Assembly: GCA_039028975.1 (NCBI GenBank)
Contig: JBCCHB010000090.1
Location: forward strand, 1-64,000
Direction: 5' to 3'
Length of the DNA: 64,000 nucleotides
Source of the DNA: JAHBNG01 sp039028975
Lineage (GTDB): Bacteria; Chloroflexota; Anaerolineae; Caldilineales; Caldilineaceae
The position numbers and the translations under genes were made by a program. The first letter of the stretch is position 1. The number at the start of each line of letters is the position of its first letter. This document shows positions 44,582 to 53,913 of the stretch, piece after piece. Under the pieces are notes generated by a model. That model saw only the letters and a list, made by a program, of their open reading frames with translations, made no database searches and was not told the origin of the DNA.

Positions 44582-46807
44582 TTATATTTCAGGCAACAGC
44601 TTTTGTTTGGACTCCTTTCGTGCCTCAAGCCAAACGGGTCGATTGGCTAGCCCTATGGATCCTATCAGGGTAGCATAGCCAACTGCATATGCACTGACAA
44701 TCCCCCAGCCAAATGCGAAGACACCAACGCTATAGGCCAAAGGCACCCAGGTAGCCAGCCTATACTGAGCCTGTAGATCTTGCTCAAAGCGTTCGGCGAG
44801 GTCAAAGAGCGTGTCAAGATGAGTCAACGTGCCACCCATGAGCACAAATTGCGCAGCATCGTTGGCGGCTGTTGTCACGTCAGCAATGGAAACTGAGACC
44901 AAGGTTTGCTTGAGCGTATCCAAGTCATCGATACCATCGCCAACATACATCACTTGTCGCTTCTGGGTGTTTCTACTGCGGTCGCTTTCAAAACCGGCGT
45001 TTTCCATAGGCATTGTTGGAGAAACCAAATTCCGCTTTTGAAACGGAGCTGAGCAGAGAGTGCCAACAAACTGTGCCTTCTGGTCGGGTTGTACATTAGC
45101 AAAGACACGCTCAATCCCAAGTTTTGTCGCGAATGCTTGGGCAGGAACTTCTTGGTCATCTGTGAGCATAGCCAATTCAAGCCCTCGTTTGCGTAGCCCA
45201 CATAAGAGAGCTGGCACTTCAGGACGTACCGTTGGCTGGAGTTCAATCACCCCGAGCAAGAGTCCATCCACGGCTAAGAAGAGCAGAAAGTGGCCCTGCG
45301 CTTGTCGGTTGCTAACTATCTGTTGAATCTTTGCCGGGACTGCAACTCCTTTGAGTGCCATGTACTGCTGATTGCCTACTTCTACCCTTTGCATACTGTA
45401 CATGGCAGCCGAACCAGATTCGGCTCTGTCGTACGTCTCACCCAGGTCTGGCAAGCTAAGCGCTTTGTCGGCAGCAGCATCCCGAATGGCGGCCGCAACT
45501 GAATCGTCTCGATGTTGGTCAATGGCTGCGGCAAGCGCAAGTAGATCATCCTCACTCAAATATCCATACTGATGAATTTGAACAATCGTTGGCTGGTCTA
45601 GCGTCAACGTGCCCGATTTATCAAACACCACCGTATCAACACGGCTCATCAGTTCGAGAGCAGAGCCATCTTTAACTAAAATGCCGCCTCTTGCCAGCAT
45701 GTGGAGATAGGTCATCAGTGTAATGGGCGTGGTCGTGCCAAGCATGGACCCCATGGGCGCGCTTGCCACGGCCAACATGCTGCTGACGCCGTAAAAAGGC
45801 CACACCAACATCCCAAGCCCAACGGTTGGATAAACCATTTTATCCGCAAGTTCATCACCGCGTAAGGTCATTTGGCTCTGGTGGCTACAAGCATGGTTAA
45901 GGATGTCGGCAATCTGGAACACAAGCGTATCAGCATGGGGCTGGTTCGCTTTTACATGAATCTTTCCCTTGAGAATCCGGGTCGATGCAAGGACTGAATC
46001 GCCCCGAATCTTTTCGGCTGGTTGCGCCCCGTCGAGGAGGGCATGTTGCTCAACATCAGCACGACCAGCGACGATTTCACCATCAACCGGAATGACCTCA
46101 CCTACGTGGACCGCCACTACATCACCACTTTGAACTTCCGTTAAGAGGCATTCGATGATCGTGCCGTCCCGAACAAGCGAGACAATACGAGGAAGTGTAC
46201 CGACAGCTCCTACTAGGCGCTCATGAGACTCTCGCTCCATGGCTGCAATGAACTTCTCAATAAATAGCCCAAGGATGATGGCAATACTCTGGACTATCAG
46301 ATAGCCACTGAGCAGGATGCCCAAATAGACAATGGCATTGCGCCCGCGTGCAGTCAATCTACGCTTGGCCCACATATCATTCAGACCCATTCGAATCATC
46401 GAATAGCCAAGATTGAGGTTGATAATCAGGGCAATGGCTACCAAGAGAGGTCCACCAGTCAAAAAGAGCGCAATAGAGATGCCAGCGTAGCCAGCCTGTC
46501 GATTCCGTTGTTTGGCCAGCGGAGGGATAGCTGCGATTCTGCTCATGCCCCTTTGAGTTACCAGTTGCTTGTCATCGTATGTTCCACAGAGGCGATCAAC
46601 CGTATGATGGATTAGAAGCTGATAGCGGTCATCGACTTGTTTCACCAGGGCAATCGCATGTTCCTTAGGCGTGGAAGGAACAAAGTGGCCCGAGGCTAAC
46701 GTGTGGATATGAGAAGATGGGATGTTCAGTCGACGTTTGCGGTATTGCCTGAATCCCCAAGTACCAGCAACTGCAGCGCTTGCGAATGCCAAGCCAGCAA
46801 TTAGCAT
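44582..46807 (-). CDS. Divergent P1B-like P-type cation ATPase
   Basis: The 741-residue protein has the P-type ATPase plan: an actuator region with VSLVRDGTIIECLLTEVQSGDVVAVHVGEVIPVDGEIVAGRA, paired transmembrane helices, and the phosphorylation motif DKSGTLT near residue 395 (D then K-S-G-T, with Ser where Thr is usual). The hinge reads MYVGDGIDDLDTLKQ, against GDGxNDxxAL normally. The membrane metal site before the phosphorylation motif reads TTTPITLMTYL and lacks the CPC/CPx of heavy-metal pumps; no N-terminal metal-binding domain is present. The transported ion cannot be guessed. ATG is preceded by aaagg nine bases upstream. Confidence 0.8.
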   Translation of the reverse strand: MLIAGLAFASAAVAGTWGFRQYRKRRLNIPSSHIHTLASGHFVPSTPKEHAIALVKQVDDRYQLLIHHTVDRLCGTYDDKQLVTQRGMSRIAAIPPLAKQRNRQAGYAGISIALFLTGGPLLVAIALIINLNLGYSMIRMGLNDMWAKRRLTARGRNAIVYLGILLSGYLIVQSIAIILGLFIEKFIAAMERESHERLVGAVGTLPRIVSLVRDGTIIECLLTEVQSGDVVAVHVGEVIPVDGEIVAGRADVEQHALLDGAQPAEKIRGDSVLASTRILKGKIHVKANQPHADTLVFQIADILNHACSHQSQMTLRGDELADKMVYPTVGLGMLVWPFYGVSSMLAVASAPMGSMLGTTTPITLMTYLHMLARGGILVKDGSALELMSRVDTVVFDKSGTLTLDQPTIVQIHQYGYLSEDDLLALAAAIDQHRDDSVAAAIRDAAADKALSLPDLGETYDRAESGSAAMYSMQRVEVGNQQYMALKGVAVPAKIQQIVSNRQAQGHFLLFLAVDGLLLGVIELQPTVRPEVPALLCGLRKRGLELAMLTDDQEVPAQAFATKLGIERVFANVQPDQKAQFVGTLCSAPFQKRNLVSPTMPMENAGFESDRSRNTQKRQVMYVGDGIDDLDTLKQTLVSVSIADVTTAANDAAQFVLMGGTLTHLDTLFDLAERFEQDLQAQYRLATWVPLAYSVGVFAFGWGIVSAYAVGYATLIGSIGLANRPVWLEARKESKQKLLPEI

Positions 46808-47334
46808 GCCATTATCCTTTCAGTATTTATACGTAGTCAGAGCCGGTCAGAGATAGTCAGCATTTCAGCTTGTCAGCATTTTAGCACTTCAGCATTTCAG
46901 CCAAGCAACCTAGTACTGAAGGCGTAAATGATTACACAAATATAGTAGCCTACCCTTTTAGGGCAGGGCTACCATGGCCAAACCTGTCTGTGAATCTATT
47001 TATGTCCAATTGTACTAGCGAAGCTGCGCCTCAAACCCACGAAGCGTATTGTAAGTTTTTTACTTTAGAAACGACCAATCGTAGGTGCGGCTTGCAGCCG
47101 CACAAGCATGGAAATTCCCGTTTCCTCTCTTGAAAATGAGGGGGGGGGTGGCCACGCTTGCGCACTTGAAAACAGCGCCTACGACATTAATCGTAGGCCC
47201 GGTTTGTAACCGGACAATCGTGAAAAACCCGTGACTTCTCTTGAAAATGAGGGGGGCCAACGCTTGTGCAGTTGAAAACAGCGCCTACGGTTAAACTACG
47301 GGACACAATGGAAAGCAGCTTAGGGTCAAGAGCC
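46808..47334. other. Intergenic region with short repeats and a tandem 112-bp repeat
   Basis: No gene. Around 46855-46910 the word tcagcatttcagc recurs three times. At about 46938-46972 there is a hairpin-like gtagccta...ggctac. The 112-bp tandem repeat is listed separately. Confidence 0.5.
47078..47290. repeat. Tandem pair of 112-bp units
   Basis: Units start at 47078 and 47190. Each opens with atcgtagg, holds a tctcttgaaaatgagggg box and a cgcttg(c/t)gca(c/g)ttgaaaacagcgcctacg end, so that the ends (cgtagg and cctacg) are inverted. A divergent inverse copy lies at 29828-29889. Confidence 0.75.
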
Positions 47335-48729
47335 CTACATCCCTAGCATCTCTTTTACCGAGCCAACCGAAGGCGTATCCAACTTACCGAGCGCGTCATT
47401 GACATCTTCCTGAGTCATCTCATGGCGCTCAAGGTTGCCGGCAAAGTAGTCCTGATAAGCCAACATGTCAAAGTTACCGTGACCGCACATATTGAAGAGA
47501 ATGGTTGGTGAAGTTCCCTCTTCCTTCGCACGATTGGCTGCCCGAATCACTGAAGCCACGCCGTGGTTGGCCTCTGGCGCAGGTACAATGCCCTCTGCCT
47601 TAGCAAAGATAACGCCTGCTTCAAAGGTTTCCAGCTGATCGATAGCCTCTGCGCTGATCAGATCATCGGCCAGCAGTTGGCTTACAACTGCGCCAGCGCC
47701 GTGATAGCGCAATCCGCCAGCATGAATCTTGGCTGGGACAAAGTTGTGACCCAGAGTGTACATGGGAATTAGCGGCGTCATACCCACTGTGTCGCCAAAG
47801 TCGTAGCGGAACTCGCCCCGGGTCAATTTGGGGGCTGATGTCGGTTCGCTGGCAATACAGCGAATGTTTTTACCCTCGGTCAAGTTAAGGTGAACGAAGG
47901 GGAAAGAGATACCCGCAAAGTTGGATCCGCCACCAAAGGGTGCAAAGACATAATCAGGCAGATCAGCACCGGCCTTCTCCAATTGTTTTATCGCCTCAAG
48001 ACCAATGACTGTCTGATGCATAAGCACATGGTTGAGCACGCTACCCAACGAGTATTTGGCATCATCATTTGTGGCAGCGATCTCAACCGCATCGGAGATG
48101 GCGATGCCCAAGCTACCTGGCGTATCTGGATCCTGGGCCAGAATGGATTGCCCGGCTTGGGTACGGTCACTCGGTGATGGGTAAACATCTGCGCCCCACG
48201 TCTCCATCATCATCTTGCGGTAGGGTTTTTGCTCATAAGAGATCCGCACCATATAGACTTCACATGCCATATCAAACATGCTACAGGCAAAGCTTAACGC
48301 ACTCCCCCATTGGCCTGCACCCGTTTCAGTTGTGATTCGCTTAGTGCCTTCAATCATGTTGTAATAAGCTTGGGGTACGGCTGTGTTGGGTTTGTGGGAT
48401 CCAGAGGGACTGACGCCTTCATACTTATAGTAGATCTTGGCAGTCGTATCCAGCACTTTTTCCAGATTATAGGCCCGGAACATGGGGGTGGGCCGCCACA
48501 TGGCGTAGACGTCCCGCACCTGCTCTGGAATCTCTACCCATTTCTCTTGAGAGACTTCTTGCTTGATTAGCTCCATGGGAAACAATGGGGCCAAGGCTTC
48601 AGGACCAATCGGCTCTTTGGTCTCTGGATTAAGCGGAGGAAGTGGCTTGTTGGGCATATCAGCTACCACATTGTACCAATGGGTAGGGATTTCGCTCTCG
48701 GAGAGGGTGATTTTGCGTGAATCGCTCAT
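47335..48729 (-). CDS. trpB2: TrpB2-type tryptophan synthase beta chain-like PLP enzyme
   Basis: The 464-residue protein has the N-terminal LSESEIPTHWYNVVADMP of TrpB2, the PLP-binding segment SPSGSHKPNTA with K113, and GAGQWGSALSFAC and YMVRISYEQKPYRKMMMETWGA. Long TrpB2 enzymes (about 450) differ from TrpB1 (about 400) and make tryptophan from indole and serine without, or with altered, TrpA coupling. A strong ribosome site (gaaagga) lies six bases upstream. No trp operon genes are adjacent. Confidence 0.9.
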   Translation of the reverse strand: MSDSRKITLSESEIPTHWYNVVADMPNKPLPPLNPETKEPIGPEALAPLFPMELIKQEVSQEKWVEIPEQVRDVYAMWRPTPMFRAYNLEKVLDTTAKIYYKYEGVSPSGSHKPNTAVPQAYYNMIEGTKRITTETGAGQWGSALSFACSMFDMACEVYMVRISYEQKPYRKMMMETWGADVYPSPSDRTQAGQSILAQDPDTPGSLGIAISDAVEIAATNDDAKYSLGSVLNHVLMHQTVIGLEAIKQLEKAGADLPDYVFAPFGGGSNFAGISFPFVHLNLTEGKNIRCIASEPTSAPKLTRGEFRYDFGDTVGMTPLIPMYTLGHNFVPAKIHAGGLRYHGAGAVVSQLLADDLISAEAIDQLETFEAGVIFAKAEGIVPAPEANHGVASVIRAANRAKEEGTSPTILFNMCGHGNFDMLAYQDYFAGNLERHEMTQEDVNDALGKLDTPSVGSVKEMLGM

Positions 48730-48887
48730 GATAATCCTTTCGGGCTGGTAGCTGACGCATCATCCGACGAAGCAGAAATAGGTCATCTGGGATAGTCAGC
48801 GCTTGGTCAGTGAATGGTAAGTTCGGTGAATGCAAAATTAGGGTATACAGGATTGTACGGTTTTGCTGACAATGAGCCAAATTTGCC

Positions 48888-49697
48888 TTATAGTAGGACG
48901 CCCACGGAAGCACGCCACAGAAGCGCAGCGCAGAATCCCCCACCTGCCGCAGCCAACAGGTTCACCACATCATTGCCCATCCAGCTGAGACCTCGGCTCA
49001 AGACAAGTGGATGGCCACCACGTGCCGACTTTTCGGTCATCTCTTGGCGATTGGGATCCCAGTATTGACGTTGAAGGGTTGCGCCAAGGAGACTATCCAA
49101 AAGCGAACCTATCAGTCCTGTCGCGCCACCCAATAACATCAACCAGCCCAATGCTCCACCACCGGCTAGCGCGCCAACCGCGCCGATCAACATGCCGCCT
49201 CCAATTGATGCAACCAAGCCCAGGACCGATATACCCCCTGACATGCCAACTGGAACCACTCTTCCTGTTATCAACGAACGAGGTGGTCCCTTACTTAACG
49301 TACCTAACTCTGTTGCCCATGTATCAGCCGTGACCGTGGCCATAGCCCCTAGAAAGAAGGCAAACCAGCGCGGATCTTGGGTCAAGCCAAAGCCCAAAGC
49401 GGCCAGAGCACCCAGTCCGCCATTCGCCAATACCTGCATGGCATCCCGCTGATGGCTCTTGTCGAAGCGCTGAGCAGCCGCTCGCTTGGCATTACTTTGG
49501 ACTTTGGAGAAAAGGCTTGAGGTGATGAAGAATGTGAGCAGTGGAACAACGAAGGTCATGCCACCGAAGCCAAGGGTGATCGTGCCGACCAGTAGTGCCG
49601 CGGCCGCACCAGATCGAGTCAGCCAGCCACGCCATAGGGCAATAACCAGAATGAAAAGGCCGATGAGTAGGGTGACAAGTATCGTTGGTGCAAACAT
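48888..49697 (-). CDS. DUF92 integral membrane protein (VTE6-like family)
   Basis: The 269-residue protein has about six to seven transmembrane segments. Typical DUF92 features are the early GGMTFVVPLLTFFITSSLFSKV, RDAMQVLANGGLGALAAL, and ATVTADTWATELGTLSKGPPRSLITGRVVPVGMSGGISVLGL. Plant and cyanobacterial relatives phosphorylate phytyl phosphate for tocopherol or chlorophyll salvage; many bacterial members are uncharacterised. The start has no ribosome site; four tac repeats precede the ATG on the coding strand. Confidence 0.8.
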   Translation of the reverse strand: MFAPTILVTLLIGLFILVIALWRGWLTRSGAAAALLVGTITLGFGGMTFVVPLLTFFITSSLFSKVQSNAKRAAAQRFDKSHQRDAMQVLANGGLGALAALGFGLTQDPRWFAFFLGAMATVTADTWATELGTLSKGPPRSLITGRVVPVGMSGGISVLGLVASIGGGMLIGAVGALAGGGALGWLMLLGGATGLIGSLLDSLLGATLQRQYWDPNRQEMTEKSARGGHPLVLSRGLSWMGNDVVNLLAAAGGGFCAALLWRASVGVLL

Positions 49698-50469
49698 AGT
49701 AGTAGTAGTCTAGCGCTAGTTGCAAGGTAAGGGAAAATTGGAGAGGGCGAAGCTGGACGAGTCGTTTTTCAATTTGAAGACGCTGCATGATTAGACAAAG
49801 TCGGCGTAAGGTTATCCTATAAAATAATGACCCCATCTACAGAAAACCTCTACAATTCCTCTATAATTCCTCTATAAGTCCATTGTGCCTGTTGATTTGC
49901 AGCCCAACGTATGCTAATTTGGCATCGAACCTACAATGGTCGTGAGAAGATTAAGAAACTGTAAGCACAACGCAAGAAAGCTTACGTAAAAGTTGTTTTA
50001 TAATCTTTAAGATTAATTATTCTGTGCAAATCGCCACTCACCACAGCATTTATCACAAATTTGCTCCTCAAAATTACCAGTAATCAATACATAAACAGGC
50101 GCCAACGCCAGAAGTAGTTCAGTTCAGCAGCCATTCCATTCTGTTTTACCTCACAACATTGCCTCATTGAACAAATTTGATACCCAAAAGTCGTTGTAGT
50201 CAGCTCTGTTTGAAAATCAGGGTTGTTTAACATATGAATACCAGTAGATAGATATTTTGTCCTATGCAATATGTATAGGGATGCCATAGGTTTTTGAGAG
50301 GTCACAGATGATTTTTTCCTGTACACTCGTACAAAACTGTTTTGGGATATCAGACGCATTAAGTTGTTGAGTTCCAGTAGTTGTAGCTTCGTAGGCGCGC
50401 ATCCGACCCATGTATGCGCACTACCCCTTGCGCTCTACTGGATTTATATACATCATATGGGAGTTTGGA
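49698..50469. other. Long gap before the defence-like locus
   Basis: A 772-base stretch without a recognised gene. A minus-strand frame at 50084-50359 is possible but looks non-coding. A short tandem word (cctctataattc) repeats around 49850-49880. The following start at 50470 has gggag about six bases upstream; an in-frame ATG at 50410 has none. Confidence 0.4.
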
Positions 50470-52257
50470 ATGACAGAGATATCAATTGAAGGATGGAGTA
50501 TTCGGGAAATATATGATCGGTATGTCAAAAATGAGATTGTTGTCAATCGAAAGTATCAGCGCAAACTCGTTTGGTCATTGGATGAGAAAGCTTCGTTAAT
50601 TGAATCGATACAGAAAGGCTTTCCTATTCCGCTGATTTTGCTAGCAGAAATTCAGTTACAGGGAAAGCGCTCATTTGAGGTTATCGATGGGCTACAGAGG
50701 CTTGATGCGATTATCTCGTTCATAGAGGGAAGGTACGAATTTAACAAGCAGTACTTTGATCAGAGCATTTTGGCCTACTCTAACAATGGGAATCGACCAA
50801 CACCATCACGTAGAAAGGCATTGTTGGATAAAACGATGTGTGATGTCATTACAGCATATAAACTGCCAATATCAGTTTACCGTTTAGGGCGAAGGGATGT
50901 CCAGCAGATCGATGATGTATTTCTCAGAATCAATACGCGCGGCAAACAACTGACGGCCCAGGAAATCAGACAGGCCGCAACGCTACATCCTTTTGCCCAT
51001 CTTGTGCGACGGGTCTCGTCCGAAATCCGCGGTGATACCACAGCGTCCGATACCCTCAGTCTGGATCAAATGCAAGAGATTAGCATCTCTGATAATGGGC
51101 TTGACTATGGCATAAATATGAAAGATATACCTTGGATTAGACAAAAGATCTTTCTCGAAAAACAGATTCGTGAGTCAGAAGATGAAGAGCTAGTTGCCTC
51201 GATTCTGGCCTATATGTTGCTACACGAAGAATCGGCACCAGAGCCTAGTGCCCTCCAAAGCTACTACAATCCGTCATCGTCCGTTCCTTCCGGTTCTAAA
51301 GGTGCGCTAATCAAGCAAAAGCTCAGCGAAATCGGCACAAGTTTATTGGAACAGCAGTTTCTAGCCGTGCACGATGAAATCAACAAATTACTGGTGGCCT
51401 CGGGATATAGTGAATTTAATCGTTGGGTATCCACCAAACAGGTTAATATCTACTACGAGGTTGTTTTTCTGACTATCTACGAACTCTTTATTCGGCGTAG
51501 CTTGAACATTCATAACTATCAGGCTGTGGCAGAACGGCTAGCGAATCTTGGAAATAGCGATATTTCATCGGAGGTTCGCTCAAGATCAAAGTGGAGTAGA
51601 CCAAAACGGCAGGAATCGATAAGCTGGTTAGTCGACCATTTACTGGCTGACAGTCAGGGGCTCTATTTAAAGCGGCCGACCCATCTTCCGGCTTACACTA
51701 CAGGCAATACCAAGATACAGAATATCTTAACACAGGTTATGGCAGAGCGAACGATCTGTAAGTTCAAAATTAGCTGCTATCCGTTAGAGCCAGAGCGAGT
51801 TTTCCATGGTGAGGAGCCGGTGAAGGAAATCTATCGATCGTTGACGGCCATTGCAAACCAAGGTCCACGCACGGTAGGTTATGTACTTGTGGGTGTGTCT
51901 GATCAGGTGGAGGAAGTTGAAAAATATCAAGAGATCTACAGTAACAAACCGCTCAAATATGCAAAGTTTTACATCACCGGCGTAGATGATGAAGCGCTGA
52001 AATACTACAAAAGCGTCGCTGCATATTATGAAGTGATTCGCCAATCTGTCGAGGCCGAAGAGATTGAACCGGTATCGATCAAATCTCAAATTGTGCAGGA
52101 TATTGGGTTGTACAAATACGATGCCCGATTTGTTATCGCCTTGCGAATTGAAGCGCCCGAAAACGAGCCGTGCAAGTATGAAGGGAAGTACTATGCCTAT
52201 CAAGGTTCCAACTTAACGGTGTTGTCTGACCGAGAAGCGTGGGAACGTTTTATGTAA
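50470..52257 (+). CDS. DUF262 protein with C-terminal Schlafen AlbA_2-like domain
   Basis: The start at 50470 is chosen for its gggag site, giving 595 residues. Residues about 10-130 are a DUF262 (ParB/GmrS-like) domain: NRKYQRKLVWSLDEKASLIESI, the IQKGFPIPLILL strand, and FEVIDGLQRLDAI at about 71-82, where the family usually has DGQQRL. INTRGKQLTAQEIRQA follows. There is no DUF1524/HNH nuclease motif. Residues about 440-590 have the AlbA_2 pattern of Schlafen proteins: EIYRSLTAIANQGPRTVGYVLVGVSD, then ARFVIALRIEAPEN, then KYYAYQGSNLTVLS. DUF262 proteins are NTP-dependent restriction factors (GmrSD, BrxU, SspE), and AlbA_2 binds or cleaves RNA. I infer a conflict effector. Confidence 0.7.
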   Translation: MTEISIEGWSIREIYDRYVKNEIVVNRKYQRKLVWSLDEKASLIESIQKGFPIPLILLAEIQLQGKRSFEVIDGLQRLDAIISFIEGRYEFNKQYFDQSILAYSNNGNRPTPSRRKALLDKTMCDVITAYKLPISVYRLGRRDVQQIDDVFLRINTRGKQLTAQEIRQAATLHPFAHLVRRVSSEIRGDTTASDTLSLDQMQEISISDNGLDYGINMKDIPWIRQKIFLEKQIRESEDEELVASILAYMLLHEESAPEPSALQSYYNPSSSVPSGSKGALIKQKLSEIGTSLLEQQFLAVHDEINKLLVASGYSEFNRWVSTKQVNIYYEVVFLTIYELFIRRSLNIHNYQAVAERLANLGNSDISSEVRSRSKWSRPKRQESISWLVDHLLADSQGLYLKRPTHLPAYTTGNTKIQNILTQVMAERTICKFKISCYPLEPERVFHGEEPVKEIYRSLTAIANQGPRTVGYVLVGVSDQVEEVEKYQEIYSNKPLKYAKFYITGVDDEALKYYKSVAAYYEVIRQSVEAEEIEPVSIKSQIVQDIGLYKYDARFVIALRIEAPENEPCKYEGKYYAYQGSNLTVLSDREAWERFM

Positions 52258-52281
52258 AAACAACTTTTTAACTTATAAATC

Positions 52282-52377
52282 GCTAGAAAAGTTTGTTCCT
52301 GTGAAGACGGGGAGTTCCTCATTTCTCGGAAGTTCCCAGAGTGGATTGGTCACAATTTGGGACAAGACTTTTCTGGC
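52282..52377 (+). repeat. 96-bp MITE-like element, copy 3
   Basis: Ends gctagaaaag (52282-52291) and cttttctggc (52368-52377). Aligned with the copies at 24777 and 27913 over the whole element. It sits between the DUF262 gene and the coiled-coil gene. Confidence 0.8.
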
Positions 52378-52452
52378 GAAGCATATATATGTCCTGAGTG
52401 ATTGTGGACTACTAATTATATTCTCTATTTGACTATATAGGAGCAAATTAAA

Positions 52453-53622
52453 ATGGAAGAGATTCAGATCGACCTAGCACAAGTTATGAGTTATATCTCC
52501 GGACTATCCAGGCAGATCAATGAGATCGAAAGTAGCATCAAGGAGATGTCGTCTACACAAACCCAATCTACCCAAACAGCCGAGGTGCGGGAAGAAGTTT
52601 TAGAAGTTAAGGCGATTGTCCGTGGCATCGTTGCAGGTGATTCCGAGAACAAAAAGTTGTTAAAATCCCTCGGTGAAACCATCCAGGAACCAAATGAGCA
52701 TCCCATTGATACCAGTGTCATCAGCGAGAGCCTCCAGCGCGTGATTGGCGATGAATTCGGTGAATTACAAGACTATATTCAGCAAATACTGGAAGAGAAT
52801 GGACAGATCAACATACCACAAGTGCAGAGAGAAGAGCGTCACAAGCTTGCCGCAGAGCTCCTTCCCCAAATTGAGGCATTAATCGAAGCCGATAGTGCCG
52901 CTGACATGCCCGAACCCAGCATCGCAGAGGTTCGTGCGGACGCGTCTGGCATTAAACAGCACATTGTGCAGATGCAACAGAACGCACAGTTGCTGCAGGC
53001 GAATGCCCAACGTGCAGTCGAGAAAATGCGCCAAGAATCTGCCTCGCGACCTCGGGGGTTTTTAGCCCCCACGATTCCCGACGCCCATGTTGTCCCATCA
53101 GACGTTACCGATCAACTATCGTCCTTGACTCAGGCAAGTCAATATGAAGAGCTGGTCAATGGAATTGCTTACCTAGAAGCCCGTATAGACAACATACTCC
53201 TAACTGCTAAAGAAGTGAGGAACCTGATCACTGGGCATCTAGCCGGGCAAGTCGGAACAGCGTCAGTCAAAACAGAGGCTTCTTCGGATGGACTTGCCAA
53301 CTCGTCTTATTCCTCCACTCCTTATTCTGATAGTACCTCATCATACGAATATTCTCCAGAGAATGGCATTGGTGTGGGACAGTCAGGTATCTTTACCAAT
53401 GAAGACAGCTCAGATAGCAGCTCGGACGAGTGGGAGCAAGATAACGGCCACTTTTCTACTGAGCAATCTCCAGGTACTGATAGCTCTAATGAAGATACTT
53501 CTGATGCAGGGTATGGCATTCTGGGCTTTGATGATGACGGATTGTCTGATGAGGATCTTGCCACTGAGGATGAAGAGAACAAGTTTGCTGGATCCGGTGC
53601 CACGCCTTCGAGTACATTTTAG
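52453..53622 (+). CDS. Acidic coiled-coil protein of unknown family
   Basis: The 389-residue protein has no signal peptide or membrane segment. Helical coiled-coil stretches lie at about 10-60 (VMSYISGLSRQINEIESSIK) and 155-210 (SGIKQHIVQMQQNAQLLQAN), with a third helix near 235-265. The last 120 residues form a low-complexity Ser/Asp/Glu/Gly tail (EDSSDSSSDEWEQDNG, SSNEDTSDAG), strongly acidic. No catalytic motif is seen. A clear ribosome site, aggag at 52440-52444, lies eight bases before the ATG. It sits between the DUF262-AlbA gene and the giant NACHT gene on the same strand, so an adaptor, inhibitor or DNA-mimic-like role is conceivable. Unknown. Confidence 0.6.
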   Translation: MEEIQIDLAQVMSYISGLSRQINEIESSIKEMSSTQTQSTQTAEVREEVLEVKAIVRGIVAGDSENKKLLKSLGETIQEPNEHPIDTSVISESLQRVIGDEFGELQDYIQQILEENGQINIPQVQREERHKLAAELLPQIEALIEADSAADMPEPSIAEVRADASGIKQHIVQMQQNAQLLQANAQRAVEKMRQESASRPRGFLAPTIPDAHVVPSDVTDQLSSLTQASQYEELVNGIAYLEARIDNILLTAKEVRNLITGHLAGQVGTASVKTEASSDGLANSSYSSTPYSDSTSSYEYSPENGIGVGQSGIFTNEDSSDSSSDEWEQDNGHFSTEQSPGTDSSNEDTSDAGYGILGFDDDGLSDEDLATEDEENKFAGSGATPSSTF

Positions 53623-53913
53623 AAAAAGGGAATGGTCCACGTGCGAAAGGATTAGGGTAACAAATCCAGCGGTCCCAAACGTGCCATTTCGTTCGGCAAC
53701 GGCCGCAAAGCGGCACGAGGGACGAGGAGAAATCTTCGGTCTTGCCAGAGAGAACGTGAAGATTTCTCGCTCGGGTGCCCTTTGAGCGCGAAATGACACT
53801 GGTAAGCTATTTGTGACCCATCATCCGTAAGAATTGAACCATGCTGAAAAACGAACCAATACGATAACGAATTGTAGTCAGGCTGCCATGCTCCATTTAT
53901 GAGGTAAGACTGT
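53623..53913. other. Gap with two small hairpins before the giant gene
   Basis: An 11-bp inverted repeat gagaaatcttc (53727-53737) and gaagatttctc (53758-53768) and a gccgc/gcggc hairpin (53702-53714) form a fold-back stretch akin to repeats elsewhere in the genome type. A ribosome site (gaggt, about 53901-53905) precedes the ATG at 53914. Confidence 0.5.

Noticed and set aside
50084..50359. A 91-codon minus-strand frame before the DUF262 gene
   Set aside because: No ribosome site or recognisable domain, and odd composition; it is probably non-coding.
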